DNA of 64,000 bases from Pseudomonas thivervalensis (GTDB lineage: Bacteria > Pseudomonadota > Gammaproteobacteria > Pseudomonadales > Pseudomonadaceae), in the NCBI RefSeq assembly GCF_001269655.1, contig NZ_LHVE01000009.1:248001-312000 (forward strand), written 5' to 3'. Of the stretch, positions 1 to 8,405 are shown piece by piece. The translations under genes and the position numbers were made by a program. The notes beneath the pieces were generated by a model. It ran no database searches, was not told the DNA's origin, and saw only the letters and a list, made by a program, of their open reading frames with translations. Position 1 is the first letter of the stretch; every line of letters starts with the position of its first letter.

Positions 1-995
1 TGATGGCGAGCACTTATCAGGATGAATTGTCTCGGGGGATCACCAACGGGCCAGCGGTTTTTTCGAACATCTATCACCCGGTGGACGTGGCCAAGCCAGC
101 CATCAACGCACCCAAGGTGTTGCGCGTCTCTGAGTCGCAGTTGTCCGGTTTCGCCCTGACCGACACTTTGTCGGCCCTGGATGACCGTGTCCAACTGACC
201 TTGGGGCTGCGCCGGCAGAACATCGAGTCGCGTAATTACAACGCCGCCGGTTCGGTCAGTTCCCGTTATGACGACAGCGCCACGACCCCGATGCTCGGTC
301 TGGTGGTCAAGCCTTGGGAGGATGTGTCGCTCTACTACAACTATGTCGAAGGCTTGAGTAAAGGTGACGTCGCGCCAGGCACCGCGAGCAACGCCGGCGA
401 AACATTCGCACCTTATGAATCCAAGCAGCATGAGGTTGGGGTCAAGTACGAGCACGGCACGTTCATGACCACCCTGGCGCTGTTCCAGATCGAGAAGCCC
501 AGTGGCGAAATCGGTGCGGGCAATGTGTTCTCGGTGCAGGCCGAACAGCGCAACCGTGGCGTGGAATTGAGCGTGTTCGGCGAAGTGGCCCCCGGCACTC
601 GCTTGATGGGTGGCGTGACACTGCTCGATGGCGAACTGACGGATTCCGCCACCGCGGCCAACCGTGGCAATAAACCGGTGGGCGTGCCTGAGGTACAAGC
701 CAACCTGTGGGCTGAATGGGACACCCCGTGGGTGGAGGGCTTTACCCTCACCAGCGGTGCGATCTACACCAGCGGCCAATACGTGAACCAGGCCAACACC
801 CAGGAACTGGACGCCTGGACCCGCTTCGATGCGGGCGCACGCTACGCCACCAAGATCGAAGGTCGACCGACGACGTTCAGGGCCACAGTCCAGAACGTCT
901 TTGACCGTGAATACTGGTCGGGTGTCGCCTCGTACGGTGCCTTCTCCCCAGGCTCTCCGCGTACCTTGCAGTTGTCGGCCACGGTCGATTTCTAA
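1..995 (+). CDS. TonB-dependent siderophore receptor, C-terminal part (5' end outside window)
   Basis: About 330 residues of the beta-barrel of a TonB-dependent outer-membrane receptor, of the kind that takes up ferric siderophores. The sequence shows alternating strand-like segments, a late N-V-F-D-R-E-Y-W motif typical of ferrichrome/ferric siderophore receptors, and a protein ending in an aromatic residue (V-D-F) as expected for BAM-dependent outer-membrane insertion. The reading frame is open to the left edge, so the ATG at position 3 is very unlikely to be the true start; signal peptide, TonB box and plug domain lie upstream. A hairpin terminator follows at once, and the next gene is on the other strand, so it is not part of the phl locus. 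The substrate cannot be named from this fragment. Confidence 0.9.
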   Translation, partial: MASTYQDELSRGITNGPAVFSNIYHPVDVAKPAINAPKVLRVSESQLSGFALTDTLSALDDRVQLTLGLRRQNIESRNYNAAGSVSSRYDDSATTPMLGLVVKPWEDVSLYYNYVEGLSKGDVAPGTASNAGETFAPYESKQHEVGVKYEHGTFMTTLALFQIEKPSGEIGAGNVFSVQAEQRNRGVELSVFGEVAPGTRLMGGVTLLDGELTDSATAANRGNKPVGVPEVQANLWAEWDTPWVEGFTLTSGAIYTSGQYVNQANTQELDAWTRFDAGARYATKIEGRPTTFRATVQNVFDREYWSGVASYGAFSPGSPRTLQLSATVDF

Positions 996-1006
996 GCAGT
1001 GGGCAA

Positions 1007-1038
1007 GGGTGGCTCAAGCCAAGGGCCACCCCCCTCGT
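1007..1038 (+). terminator. Rho-independent-like terminator after the receptor gene
   Basis: Inverted repeat GGGTGGC (1007-1013) and GCCACCC (1025-1031) with an 11-base loop, followed by CCCTCGTTTTAT. It sits between the receptor stop codon and the convergent end of phlI. Confidence 0.6.
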
Positions 1039-1052
1039 TTTATAGAGGTAGA

Positions 1053-1976
1053 TCAGAACTTTCTTGGCGCGGGCAGGGGCAAGTCGATACAGCCATGGTC
1101 AAGTGCGCGTCGCGCGGACAAGGGAACCAGCGAAACCAATTCCTCTTCGACGATTTGATTGCTCATGGCCAACTCCAACTCGGGGCAGTCAATGCTGAGC
1201 CAGTCACCGTGTTGGAGCGGTACATTCGCAGTCCGATGGCTCAAGCTGTGAAACACGTAGTGAACCAGCCCGGGCTCGAGAAACTGTTCATGTTTCTCCA
1301 GGAACTCTTCCGAATATCGACGCAGACTCTGCCAGCGATGCAAGCTCATCCGATGGTGACTTGCCGTCAAGGGTTGGCCGTCACGCTCTATCTGGACATT
1401 GATGGCCAAATCAGCCTGCAATTCCCCCACGATCAATGCCGGGGCAATCGCACAGGTACGCAAGTGCGCATGCGCTGAAGAAATGGCGTCACGACCATGC
1501 AACACATGATCGTGAACATCGTTGCCCAGGGTAAAGCCAATGAAGCGCAGCGCGCCAAACGGGTCGACCCAATAAAGGCAGACAATGCACGGCTCGCTAC
1601 TGATGCTTTGTGAATGATAAGGAACCTGCAGAGGGTCGCCGTCGGTCTTGAGCAGTCGGCCGTTACCTTTGTAATGCCAGGCTTGTTCTGTCTTGGCGGT
1701 ACAGAGTGTGACTTCGCTGATCTGGACCCATAAATTGTTATCGGGCTTCAGCGGTGGTCGGTATTTCACTGCCGCGGGTGTAAGCGGGTAGGGCGTGGAC
1801 GGCAGGTCCTGGAGATAGGACTGCCAATCCATATTCCGCTCAGCGCAATGGGCCAGGGCTTCATAAAGATTTCCCTGCGGTGGACGCACTTCCCGACTTT
1901 GACCGGATTTGAAGTCAAATACGCCAAGGCCTCCTTGCGGCACTGGAGAGTCCAGCAACATCACATAATGGGTCAT
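1053..1976 (-). CDS. phlI: PhlI, DAPG-locus protein of unknown role; FAH-fold (AraD1/GguC-like)
   Basis: 307 residues, last gene of the phlACBDEI series. Seen: the middle and end fit the fumarylacetoacetate hydrolase fold, with an H-Y-K-G-N-G segment (101-106), S-E-P-C (127-130), a G-F-T-L-G-N-D-V core (147-154), a following L-R-x-C segment and a late H-G-D-W motif. From memory, this order matches AraD1/GguC-type FAH proteins. It also aligns with the bona fide FAH-family gene at 12311-13492, where the equivalent motif is E-P-E. In PhlI the second metal-ligand Glu is Cys130, while E128 and D153 remain. Its TAATG junction with phlE and GGAGG ribosome site indicate translational coupling. The family call is my reading; the function (C-C bond hydrolase on acylphloroglucinols, or a binding protein) is unknown. 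Confidence 0.82.
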   Translation of the reverse strand: MTHYVMLLDSPVPQGGLGVFDFKSGQSREVRPPQGNLYEALAHCAERNMDWQSYLQDLPSTPYPLTPAAVKYRPPLKPDNNLWVQISEVTLCTAKTEQAWHYKGNGRLLKTDGDPLQVPYHSQSISSEPCIVCLYWVDPFGALRFIGFTLGNDVHDHVLHGRDAISSAHAHLRTCAIAPALIVGELQADLAINVQIERDGQPLTASHHRMSLHRWQSLRRYSEEFLEKHEQFLEPGLVHYVFHSLSHRTANVPLQHGDWLSIDCPELELAMSNQIVEEELVSLVPLSARRALDHGCIDLPLPAPRKF

Positions 1977-3247
1977 TACTTATCCTCCAGGGTCAAGCGT
2001 GCGGATAGGGGGGAGTAGTCATTGAGTCCGTTGAAAACCGGGGAGGTCTCTTTGAGCCACAAGGACAGCAAACCACCCGTCAAACTACCGGCCAGTGCCA
2101 GGAACAGGATTGCGGTGAGCCCCCACGTCATGGCGATGTAACCGGCGATAACAGGCGCGACCCCTCCTCCAAGAATCTCTCCGCAGCCCACCACCAGCCC
2201 GGTCGCGGTGGCCAATAAACTGGGCGGCACTGATTCGCTGGTCAATGGGCCGACCGTTATGCAGATCAGGCTGAAGTTGATAAAGGACAAAAAAAACAAT
2301 TGAAGGAACAGTAGCCAGGGCAGCGGTGGGCTGATGATCAATAAACCCACTAACAGCGCACTGATCATGAAACAGATGGAAACCACGGGCTTGCGACCCA
2401 GTTGGTCGGACAAGCCGGGAATGACCAGTTGTCCAAAAAAACCACCCAGGCCAATGGCGGAAATGATCATGGCCATGGAAAAATTGCTCAGGTGCAAAAT
2501 GTCTGTCAGGTAGCTGGGGAGCAGGGCGCACAGAACGAACTGGCACGTCAGTATGCAAAGCATCAAGGCAATATTGAGCCGCACATTCCCGCTGGACAGG
2601 GCCGTCCTCCACTGGCTTTTGGAGGCGCGTGCAATCGACGCCGTGCTGGGCGCCTGGGTCGGTTGGTAGGTTTTATAGAGATACCAGGCCACGACCAGGC
2701 CGGGTAACGAAATGATGGCGAACACGGCGCGCCAGGAGCCGAACACTTCAAGCAAGACGCCGGCCAGCAGCGGTCCGAGGCACAGGCCGATGATGGGGAA
2801 CAATGCCTGTTGAATACCTAGATTGAGACCGCGCCGGCAGGGCTGCGAGACTTCATCGGTGACAATGATGCTGACGGGTGTAAACGCACCTTCACAGACC
2901 CCCATCAAGGCGCGCAAGAGCACCAGGCCCACCAGGCTGGTGATCAATGCAGACGCACCGGCCAGCAGGGATAACAGGGTAATCGACAGCACCAGCAACT
3001 TCTTGGTGCCCAGTATCCTGATGGCGGCTCCCATGAACAGGGCTGAACCTCCCCACGCAAAGGCCAGGATCGCCGACAACATGCTCAAGTCCTGATAGTC
3101 CAGGGCCAAGTCATGCATGATCACCGGGAACAACGGCATGATAATGAACCTGTCCAGTCCTACCAGCCCGAAGCTCAGCGACAGAAGCGTGATCATGCGT
3201 CTTTCATAGCCGCCCCAAGGTCGAGCGACCGGAAACTTCATCTCCAT
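1976..3247 (-). CDS. phlE: PhlE, MFS exporter of the DAPG locus
   Basis: 423-residue 12-helix major facilitator protein. Features include an early G-L-D-R-F loop after helix 1, a D-Q-L-G-R-K cytoplasmic loop between the two halves, and hydrophobic helices throughout. In phl-carrying pseudomonads PhlE is placed downstream of phlD and is thought to export phloroglucinol derivatives or to help tolerance to them. I chose the start at 3247 because AAGGAA lies directly upstream; the longer frame to 3313 has an N-terminus out of character for the family. It is separated from phlD by an 11-bp stem hairpin and overlaps phlI by one base. Confidence 0.93.
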   Translation of the reverse strand: MEMKFPVARPWGGYERRMITLLSLSFGLVGLDRFIIMPLFPVIMHDLALDYQDLSMLSAILAFAWGGSALFMGAAIRILGTKKLLVLSITLLSLLAGASALITSLVGLVLLRALMGVCEGAFTPVSIIVTDEVSQPCRRGLNLGIQQALFPIIGLCLGPLLAGVLLEVFGSWRAVFAIISLPGLVVAWYLYKTYQPTQAPSTASIARASKSQWRTALSSGNVRLNIALMLCILTCQFVLCALLPSYLTDILHLSNFSMAMIISAIGLGGFFGQLVIPGLSDQLGRKPVVSICFMISALLVGLLIISPPLPWLLFLQLFFLSFINFSLICITVGPLTSESVPPSLLATATGLVVGCGEILGGGVAPVIAGYIAMTWGLTAILFLALAGSLTGGLLSLWLKETSPVFNGLNDYSPLSARLTLEDK

Positions 3248-3322
3248 GTTCCTTCCCCTTCTTTCCTTGGCGCTTTCGACGCTCTCTCGAACGAGGTGAG
3301 CGCCTACGATCAATACGCCTGT

Positions 3323-3348
3323 AGCCAGGGGCAGATGTGCCCCTGGCT
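3323..3348 (-). terminator. Strong hairpin between phlD and phlE
   Basis: Perfect 11-bp inverted repeat AGCCAGGGGCA / TGCCCCTGGCT around a 4-base loop. Read on the minus strand it follows phlD by about 25 bases and precedes phlE. No U-tract follows, so it may act as an attenuator or as a 3' stabiliser of phlACBD mRNA rather than as a full terminator. Confidence 0.6.
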
Positions 3349-3373
3349 GGGTATCGGTGTGCTATCGGGCCTG

Positions 3374-4423
3374 TCAGGCAACCCACTTGCCCACGGCCAT
3401 TTCGGCGGTGAAACCCGGGCCGAAGGCCGCCAGCATGCCCGTCGCTCCATCGACCGGCCCGCTGTCGAACTGGCGCTTGAGTACATCGAAGACCACCACG
3501 CTGGCGATGTTCCCGGCTTCGCTCAAGCTGTCGCGAGACTGAGCGACCCTGCCAGGTTCCAAGTCCAGTTGCAGGACCAGTTCATCAAGGATTTTCCGTC
3601 CGCCGGTATGGAAGATGAAAAAGTCATTTTGAGCGCAATGTTGATTGAAGGTCTCGTAGTTCAATTCTTCCATCATCGGTGCGACATCTTTAATGGAGTT
3701 CATGACGGCCTTGTCCAGGGTAAAGTGAAAACCACTGTCTTTAACGTCATATTTAATGTAGTGCTCACTGTTAGGCAGGAAGTAAGACCCGGTCTTGGCG
3801 ATCTTGAAACCAGGGGCCTTGTCATCGGCTCGCATGACGCAGGCTGATACGGCATCGCCAAATAACGCCGCGGAGATGAACGCATGCAACTTGGTATCCT
3901 GGGGTTGATAGCAGAGCGATGAAAACTCCAGGGAGACGATGAGGACGTGGTTGTCCGGCGCCCGGCTGGCGAAGTCGTTGGCTCGATTGATCGCCGCAGC
4001 GCCCGCCACGCAACCCAACTGAGCGATGGGCAGTTGTACGGTCGACGTTCGCAGGCCTAGGTCATTGATCAAATGGGCTGTCAGCGAAGGCATCATGAAA
4101 CCCGTGCACGATGTCACCGCGACCATTCGAATGTCGTCGATGGTCAGCCCGGCATTCTCGATGGCTTGGCGCGCCGCAATGGATGACATGCGGCGGGCTT
4201 CGCGCTCATAAACGATGCTGCGATGGGTAAAGCCGGTGTGCACCGCCAGTTCATCGATAGGCAGGACCAGGTGTCGTTCGTTTACCTGTGTGTTTTGAAT
4301 CATTCGTTTGGCAAGTGCCATTCGTGGGTGATCATCATGCAACTGCTCTAGGTGCTCGATCATTTGTTGCTGAGTAATCTTGTGTTGCGGGAAAAGCAGA
4401 CTGGGTTTGCAAAGAGTAGACAT
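3374..4423 (-). CDS. phlD: PhlD, type III polyketide synthase (phloroglucinol synthase)
   Basis: 349-residue chalcone-synthase-like enzyme that condenses three malonyl-CoA into phloroglucinol, the first step to DAPG. The nucleophile is Cys138 in L-G-C-V-A-G-A; the other two members of the type III PKS triad are, by my count, His272 (F-H-T-G-G) and Asn305 (E-A-G-N-I). The T-S-C-T-G segment near residue 106 is also typical. Start at 4423 is chosen because GAGGA lies 7 bases upstream and the protein then begins M-S-T-L-C-K, as in known PhlD. It lies 158 bases after phlB, a larger gap than between phlA, phlC and phlB, and is followed by a hairpin. Confidence 0.98.
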   Translation of the reverse strand: MSTLCKPSLLFPQHKITQQQMIEHLEQLHDDHPRMALAKRMIQNTQVNERHLVLPIDELAVHTGFTHRSIVYEREARRMSSIAARQAIENAGLTIDDIRMVAVTSCTGFMMPSLTAHLINDLGLRTSTVQLPIAQLGCVAGAAAINRANDFASRAPDNHVLIVSLEFSSLCYQPQDTKLHAFISAALFGDAVSACVMRADDKAPGFKIAKTGSYFLPNSEHYIKYDVKDSGFHFTLDKAVMNSIKDVAPMMEELNYETFNQHCAQNDFFIFHTGGRKILDELVLQLDLEPGRVAQSRDSLSEAGNIASVVVFDVLKRQFDSGPVDGATGMLAAFGPGFTAEMAVGKWVA

Positions 4424-4581
4424 GACAAGTCCTCGGCTAATAGCCAATAAAGTTAGAAACACATTTAAGGCAATGACAGCAAAGCAGGACTCTGAAAAAC
4501 AGAATCAAAGCAACGGGCTGGGAGGCCAAAAAACTTGACTGTTGTTATCGATGGCGCGGGGTATGACGGACGTCTTGTTAG

Positions 4582-5022
4582 TTATTTCACCAGTACAAAC
4601 TTATAAGCATATTGCCAGGCCAGGTTGCTTTCCCGGACATGTTTTCGAATAACCATGCGTACGGGGGCGCCGCTGACGACTTGCCGGGAATCGATGACGT
4701 CAACGATTTCCGACGCAATCACCAGACCATCATCCAAACGCACCATTGCCATGAAGCGGGGTACGGTTTCTCCATAGCCCATGGCTGCCAATATCGGATT
4801 CTCGGCGTGAGCGCTGACTTGGATAGTGCCGGTGCGTGCGCAGCGATACGGTTCCACGTTCAACGAGTTGCACGCGCCACAGACGGTGCGCCGAGGGAAG
4901 AAAATTTCTTCGCAATCCTGGCATTGGCTGCCTTCGAGGCGGTATTTGCCACCGTGCTCGCGCCATTCGCGCAACATGCTGGCGGTGGTCATGCGGTGGA
5001 TTTGTTCAGGGTAAAGGGACAT
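4582..5022 (-). CDS. phlB: PhlB, OB-fold / zinc-ribbon subunit of the acetyltransferase complex
   Basis: 146-residue small subunit of the PhlACB complex, which acetylates monoacetylphloroglucinol to DAPG. An N-terminal rubredoxin-like zinc ribbon is visible as C-Q-D-C and C-G-A-C, followed by an OB-fold like that of DUF35 proteins that accompany thiolase-fold enzymes. The start at 5022 (M-S-L-Y-P) has AAGGAG in front; the longer open frame would read back into phlC. It begins 10 bases after the phlC stop, so the two are co-translated. In the known complex PhlB bridges PhlA and PhlC and carries no acyl-transfer residue. Confidence 0.97.
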   Translation of the reverse strand: MSLYPEQIHRMTTASMLREWREHGGKYRLEGSQCQDCEEIFFPRRTVCGACNSLNVEPYRCARTGTIQVSAHAENPILAAMGYGETVPRFMAMVRLDDGLVIASEIVDVIDSRQVVSGAPVRMVIRKHVRESNLAWQYAYKFVLVK

Positions 5023-5032
5023 GGTCGGCTCC

Positions 5033-6229
5033 TTAATCGTTGGAAAGCACAATGACGCTGTTGTGCGCGGCGTAACCGCCCAGGTTTTGCGAGACGCCAA
5101 TACGGGCGCCTTTGACTTGGTTGTTGGACTCGCCGCGAAGCTGCCGGAACAATTCAGTGATGTGCAAAATCCCATCGCAGCCGGAGGCGTGGCCACGTCC
5201 GATGTTGCCGCCGTCAGTGTTCAGCGGTAGTTGTCCATCAAGGGCTATGCCGCCTTCCAATACAAAGTCGCCGGCCTGGCCTGGACCACATACGCCCATG
5301 GATTCCATTTGAATCAACCCGGCGCCCAGCAAGTCGTAGACTTGCGCCACATCAATATCCTTTGCAGTGATACCGGCTTTTTTGTAGGCGATTTCGGCGC
5401 AGGCCATCGAGTTGGCGGAAACCGCCATGCCCACATCTTTTGGCAGACCCGGAAATTGCAACGTCGGGTTGTGATAGCGCGTACCGAAATAGTGCGATAC
5501 GCCGGTGTAGGCACAGCCACGGATAAATACCGGTTGGGTCGTGTAGCGGTGCACAAGGTGTTCGGCCACCAGGATGGCGCAACCGCTGGCTTCACCCCAG
5601 GCCAGCATCGAGCCACATGCTTCGCTACTTTTGAGGGTATCGAGGGACGGAATCGGCACGCCATAACGGGTCGCCGTGGGGGTGTTGTGGGCATAGATAC
5701 GCATCTGCCGGCCAAAAGTCGCCAATACATCCGCTTCGCGTCCCGCATAACCGAACTTTTCAAAATACTCGGCGGTCGCCAGGGCGAAGGCGTCGGTGTG
5801 TGAGATACCTAAAAAATAATCGTATTCACATTCAGTGCTGGAACCGATGTACTCGGCGTAGTTGAAGTGGTCGGTCATTTTTTCAAAGCCCCCGCACAGG
5901 ACGATGTCGTATTCACCTGAGGCGACCATTTGGTGAGCCATCTGGAAAGACACCGAACTGCTGGTGCAGTTGGCAGTACTCATGAACGTAGGGGCAGGGC
6001 TGATACCCAAGGCATCGGAAATGGTGGGGCCCAGGCCTCCGTATTCAGAAATGCCTTCACCGTGGTAGCCATAGGCAACTGCCTGGAGTTCGCGGGGATG
6101 CATCTTGATGGCGTTGAGTGCTTGATAGGCGGACTCGACGATCATCTCCTTGAACGTCTGACGAACTCTGGAACTGCCAGGTTTAGGGGTATAGGCAGCC
6201 GAAACGATAGCAACGCGTCGTGCGCACAT
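5033..6229 (-). CDS. phlC: PhlC, thiolase-fold acetyltransferase subunit
   Basis: 398-residue thiolase-like subunit and catalytic centre of the PhlACB acetyltransferase. Catalytic positions known for the family are all visible: Cys88 in T-A-N-C-T-S, His144 in G-I-S-H-T-D, and His347 in G-R-G-H-A-S-G. The enzyme moves acetyl groups between acylphloroglucinols in a Friedel-Crafts-type C-acylation. It resembles SCP2-type thiolases. It starts 30 bases after phlA and ends 10 bases before phlB, in one transcription unit. Confidence 0.98.
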   Translation of the reverse strand: MCARRVAIVSAAYTPKPGSSRVRQTFKEMIVESAYQALNAIKMHPRELQAVAYGYHGEGISEYGGLGPTISDALGISPAPTFMSTANCTSSSVSFQMAHQMVASGEYDIVLCGGFEKMTDHFNYAEYIGSSTECEYDYFLGISHTDAFALATAEYFEKFGYAGREADVLATFGRQMRIYAHNTPTATRYGVPIPSLDTLKSSEACGSMLAWGEASGCAILVAEHLVHRYTTQPVFIRGCAYTGVSHYFGTRYHNPTLQFPGLPKDVGMAVSANSMACAEIAYKKAGITAKDIDVAQVYDLLGAGLIQMESMGVCGPGQAGDFVLEGGIALDGQLPLNTDGGNIGRGHASGCDGILHITELFRQLRGESNNQVKGARIGVSQNLGGYAAHNSVIVLSND

Positions 6230-6259
6230 AAAAAGGTGCTCCTTGCTGGATGATTGGAA

Positions 6260-7342
6260 TCAGAGATAGGCCGTCAGCGCATAGTCGGGCCGCAAGTATT
6301 TGAACTCGTACTTGATCGACGTCCCGTAATCCACGTAGTACTTATCCTCCAGCAGCGTGCGCAGCGGAACGTTGGTCTTTTGATAGGCTTCGATGGCATC
6401 GGTGACGGTCAAGGCAATGGCATCGCTGCCCGCCCCAAACCCGTAGGAAACCATCAGGATTCTTTCACCCGGGCGCGCCTGATCGAGGACGTTGACCAAG
6501 CCCAGCAAAGGGCTTGCTGCCCCAGCATCACCGACACTCTGGGCATAGATGCCCGGTTCGATTTGCGCGCTGGTGAATCCCAGGTGCTTGCCGAGCGAGT
6601 AGGGGGTCGACACCAGGTTCTGTTGGAAGACGACATAATCGAAATCACCGGCCTGCGCATGAATCTTGGCCATCAATCCCGAGGCAGCACGGCGAGTCTG
6701 GTCTTCAAGGCCGATGCTGTTCTTGTCCGAGCCCAGACCCATTCCCGACCGGATATAGCGGTCCCCTTGAGGCCTGATGTTGTCAGCGACATCTGCCGCG
6801 CAAGAAAAACTTGCATCAAAATGCGCGATCACGTTTTCTGTGCCCAGCAGTAGGGCCGCGGCGCCTGCCCCGGCGTAGGACTCAGTCAAATCACCGGGGG
6901 CGGTGTTGCGGTTGATCGTATCGGCGCCCACTGCCAAAGCGTTGCCTACCATGCCCGAGGCGACCAAGGCGTATGCAATCTGAAGGGCGCTGGTGCCTGA
7001 TTTACCGGCAAACTGCACGTCTGCACAAAAGGCGTCATAGCCGCAACCGAGCATTTCCAGGATGATCGCGGCGGAGGCCCGGGAGTCATATGGATTGGTG
7101 CAGGTGCCTAGGTAAAGCGCTTCAAGAGAACAAGGCGGTGCCTTGTCCAATGCGCGTTGTGCGGCGAGGACGCTCAAGGTTATGACGTCTTCATCGGGTT
7201 GCAGCACGGCCCGTTCAATAACACCCAATTGACCCTTGACCAAGCTCAGATCGGTGTTTTTCCACACCTGGATTACATCGTCCACCTTGAGCCGGCAGAC
7301 CGGGATACCCGCGCCATAGCTCACAATTCCTACCTTATTCAT
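6260..7342 (-). CDS. phlA: PhlA, KAS III-like structural subunit of the acetyltransferase
   Basis: 360-residue protein with the fold of 3-oxoacyl-ACP synthase III / HMG-CoA synthase, first gene of phlACBD. At the position where active KAS III enzymes have a catalytic Cys the sequence reads F-A-G-K-S-G-T (111-117), so the nucleophile is absent. This agrees with a structural rather than catalytic role in the PhlACB complex. I place the start at 7342 (M-N-K-V-G-I-V-S) because GGAGG lies 8 bases upstream; a start 30 bases earlier would overlap that ribosome site. Its leader is long, and the PhlF operator lies about 200 bases upstream. Confidence 0.97.
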   Translation of the reverse strand: MNKVGIVSYGAGIPVCRLKVDDVIQVWKNTDLSLVKGQLGVIERAVLQPDEDVITLSVLAAQRALDKAPPCSLEALYLGTCTNPYDSRASAAIILEMLGCGYDAFCADVQFAGKSGTSALQIAYALVASGMVGNALAVGADTINRNTAPGDLTESYAGAGAAALLLGTENVIAHFDASFSCAADVADNIRPQGDRYIRSGMGLGSDKNSIGLEDQTRRAASGLMAKIHAQAGDFDYVVFQQNLVSTPYSLGKHLGFTSAQIEPGIYAQSVGDAGAASPLLGLVNVLDQARPGERILMVSYGFGAGSDAIALTVTDAIEAYQKTNVPLRTLLEDKYYVDYGTSIKYEFKYLRPDYALTAYL

Positions 7343-7371
7343 GTGTACATCCTCCAGATTCCGTTCTTTCA

Positions 7372-7396
7372 CCTGCTGGCGGAAAGCCGTGGCAGG
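7372..7396 (-). promoter_or_regulatory. Hairpin in the phlA leader just upstream of the ribosome site
   Basis: Inverted repeat CCTGC (7372-7376) / GCAGG (7392-7396) with an inner CGG/CCG stem and an AAAG loop. It lies about 17 bases upstream of the phlA GGAGG on the transcript. It could influence access to the ribosome site; this is inference from position only. Confidence 0.4.
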
Positions 7397-7537
7397 CGCA
7401 TGAAATATTTAGAAACTATCTATTGCTACCCGCAAAGTGTCATTGGCAGTCCTATGCCCGTAAATCGGCACGTTCGAGAGGCAGAACTTGCCGGTCAGCT
7501 TGTGAGTAATGGGTTTATTCTCTTCCAATTATTATGT

Positions 7538-7567
7538 ATGATACGAAACGTGCCGTATCGTTAAGGT
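7538..7567. promoter_or_regulatory. phO: phO, PhlF operator
   Basis: A 30-bp site beginning ATGATACGAAACG and ending CGTATCGTTAAGGT. It differs by one base in the middle from the PhlF operator I recall from the DAPG literature and from its use as a repressor site in synthetic biology. Inner arms are GATACG and CGTATC. PhlF bound here blocks phlA transcription; DAPG releases it. Confidence 0.93.
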
Positions 7568-7674
7568 AGCGTGAAAAATTTATGACTTTCTTTCTCCGAT
7601 TCCCCTATATAGAGGTTAAAAGCGCTCAAGAGACCTACTGCTAAGCAGAAGCTGAGATCAAATAAACATACAAA

Positions 7675-7694
7675 ACGAAACGATCCGTTTCATT
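7675..7694. promoter_or_regulatory. Second PhlF-like operator, over the phlF promoter
   Basis: The 20-mer ACGAAACGATCCGTTTCATT shares 16 of 20 positions with the core of phO (7543-7562), and has its own palindrome GAAACG-ATC-CGTTTC (7677-7691). It overlaps the likely -35 of phlF, so it would give autorepression. Spacing from phO is 132 bp, start to start. Confidence 0.7.
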
Positions 7695-7717
7695 GCTTTT
7701 CGAGAGAATCCTATACC
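7688..7717 (+). promoter_or_regulatory. Probable phlF promoter
   Basis: TTTCAT (7688-7693), an 18-base spacer, then TATACC (7712-7717), about 40 bases before the phlF start codon. The -35 hexamer lies inside the second PhlF-like operator. Confidence 0.4.
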
Positions 7718-7759
7718 CTGAGTCTCTTTTGTCAAGCGCCATATTGGAGATTTTTATTT

Positions 7760-8386
7760 ATGGCCCGTAAACCATCTCGGAGCTCCATTGGCTCATTGAG
7801 GAGCCCTCACACGCACAAAGCGATCATTATTTCTGCCATAGAGACCCTTAAGGAGTGCGGTTACTCGGGGTTGAGCATCGAGGCTGTGGCTCGCCGGGCT
7901 GGCGCGAGCAAACCGACAATCTACCGGTGGTGGGGGAACAAGGCAGCCTTGATCGCCGAGGTCTACGAGAGTGAAAGCGAGCAGATTCGCAAAGAGCCTG
8001 ATAAAGGTTCCTTCAAGGAGAACCTCAATTTCTTGCTGCTCAATCTCTGGAAGGTCTGGCGAGAAACAATTTGCGGGGAGGCTTTTCGGTGTGTCATCGC
8101 TGAGGCGCAACTCGATCCCAGCACACTGCCCAAACTGAAAGACGAATTCATGGAGCGGCGTAGGGAGTTGCCTCGCAAACTGGTGGAAAATGCAATTCAG
8201 CAGGGCGAGTTGCCCAAGGACACGTCGCGTGAATTGCTTCTGGACATGATCTTTGGGTTTTGCTGGTACCGGCTGTTGACCGAGCAACTGGAGGTGGAAG
8301 CGGATATCAATGAATTCACGACACTTCTGCTGAACGGGGTACTGGGCACGAATTCGGCAGCGGTTCAGGGCGCCGCCGAAGCCTGA
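7760..8386 (+). CDS. phlF: PhlF, TetR-family repressor of DAPG synthesis
   Basis: 208-residue TetR-type regulator. The N-terminal helix-turn-helix is clear (residues about 20-60: I-E-A-V-A-R-R-A-G-A-S-K-P-T-I-Y-R-W-W), and the C-terminal half is the ligand-binding helical domain. PhlF binds phO, represses phlA and is released by DAPG, giving positive feedback. The start has GGAG 12 bases upstream. It is divergent from phlA and convergent with phlG, whose stop codon lies 19 bases beyond. Confidence 0.97.
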   Translation: MARKPSRSSIGSLRSPHTHKAIIISAIETLKECGYSGLSIEAVARRAGASKPTIYRWWGNKAALIAEVYESESEQIRKEPDKGSFKENLNFLLLNLWKVWRETICGEAFRCVIAEAQLDPSTLPKLKDEFMERRRELPRKLVENAIQQGELPKDTSRELLLDMIFGFCWYRLLTEQLEVEADINEFTTLLLNGVLGTNSAAVQGAAEA

Positions 8387-8405
8387 TTATCGGGTGGGGT
8401 TGCCC

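Larger units (their letters stand above)
7343..7759. promoter_or_regulatory. phlA-phlF divergent regulatory region (417 bp)
   Basis: Non-coding, clearly AT-rich compared with the rest of the window. It holds, from left to right: the phlA ribosome site, a leader hairpin, the PhlF operator phO, an AT-rich stretch likely to contain the phlA promoter on the minus strand, a second PhlF-like operator and a probable phlF promoter. The leader between phO and the phlA start codon is about 195 nt, leaving room for post-transcriptional control; the phlA ribosome site C-T-G-G-A-G-G-A contains GGA cores of the kind bound by RsmA/RsmE proteins of the Gac cascade. Confidence 0.85.

Noticed and set aside
3..995. 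Complete receptor gene starting at position 3
   Set aside because: The frame is open to the left edge and the protein lacks signal peptide and plug; it is a 3' fragment.
4424..4581. Independent promoter or small RNA between phlB and phlD
   Set aside because: AT-rich in part but I find no convincing -35/-10 pair or terminator hairpin.
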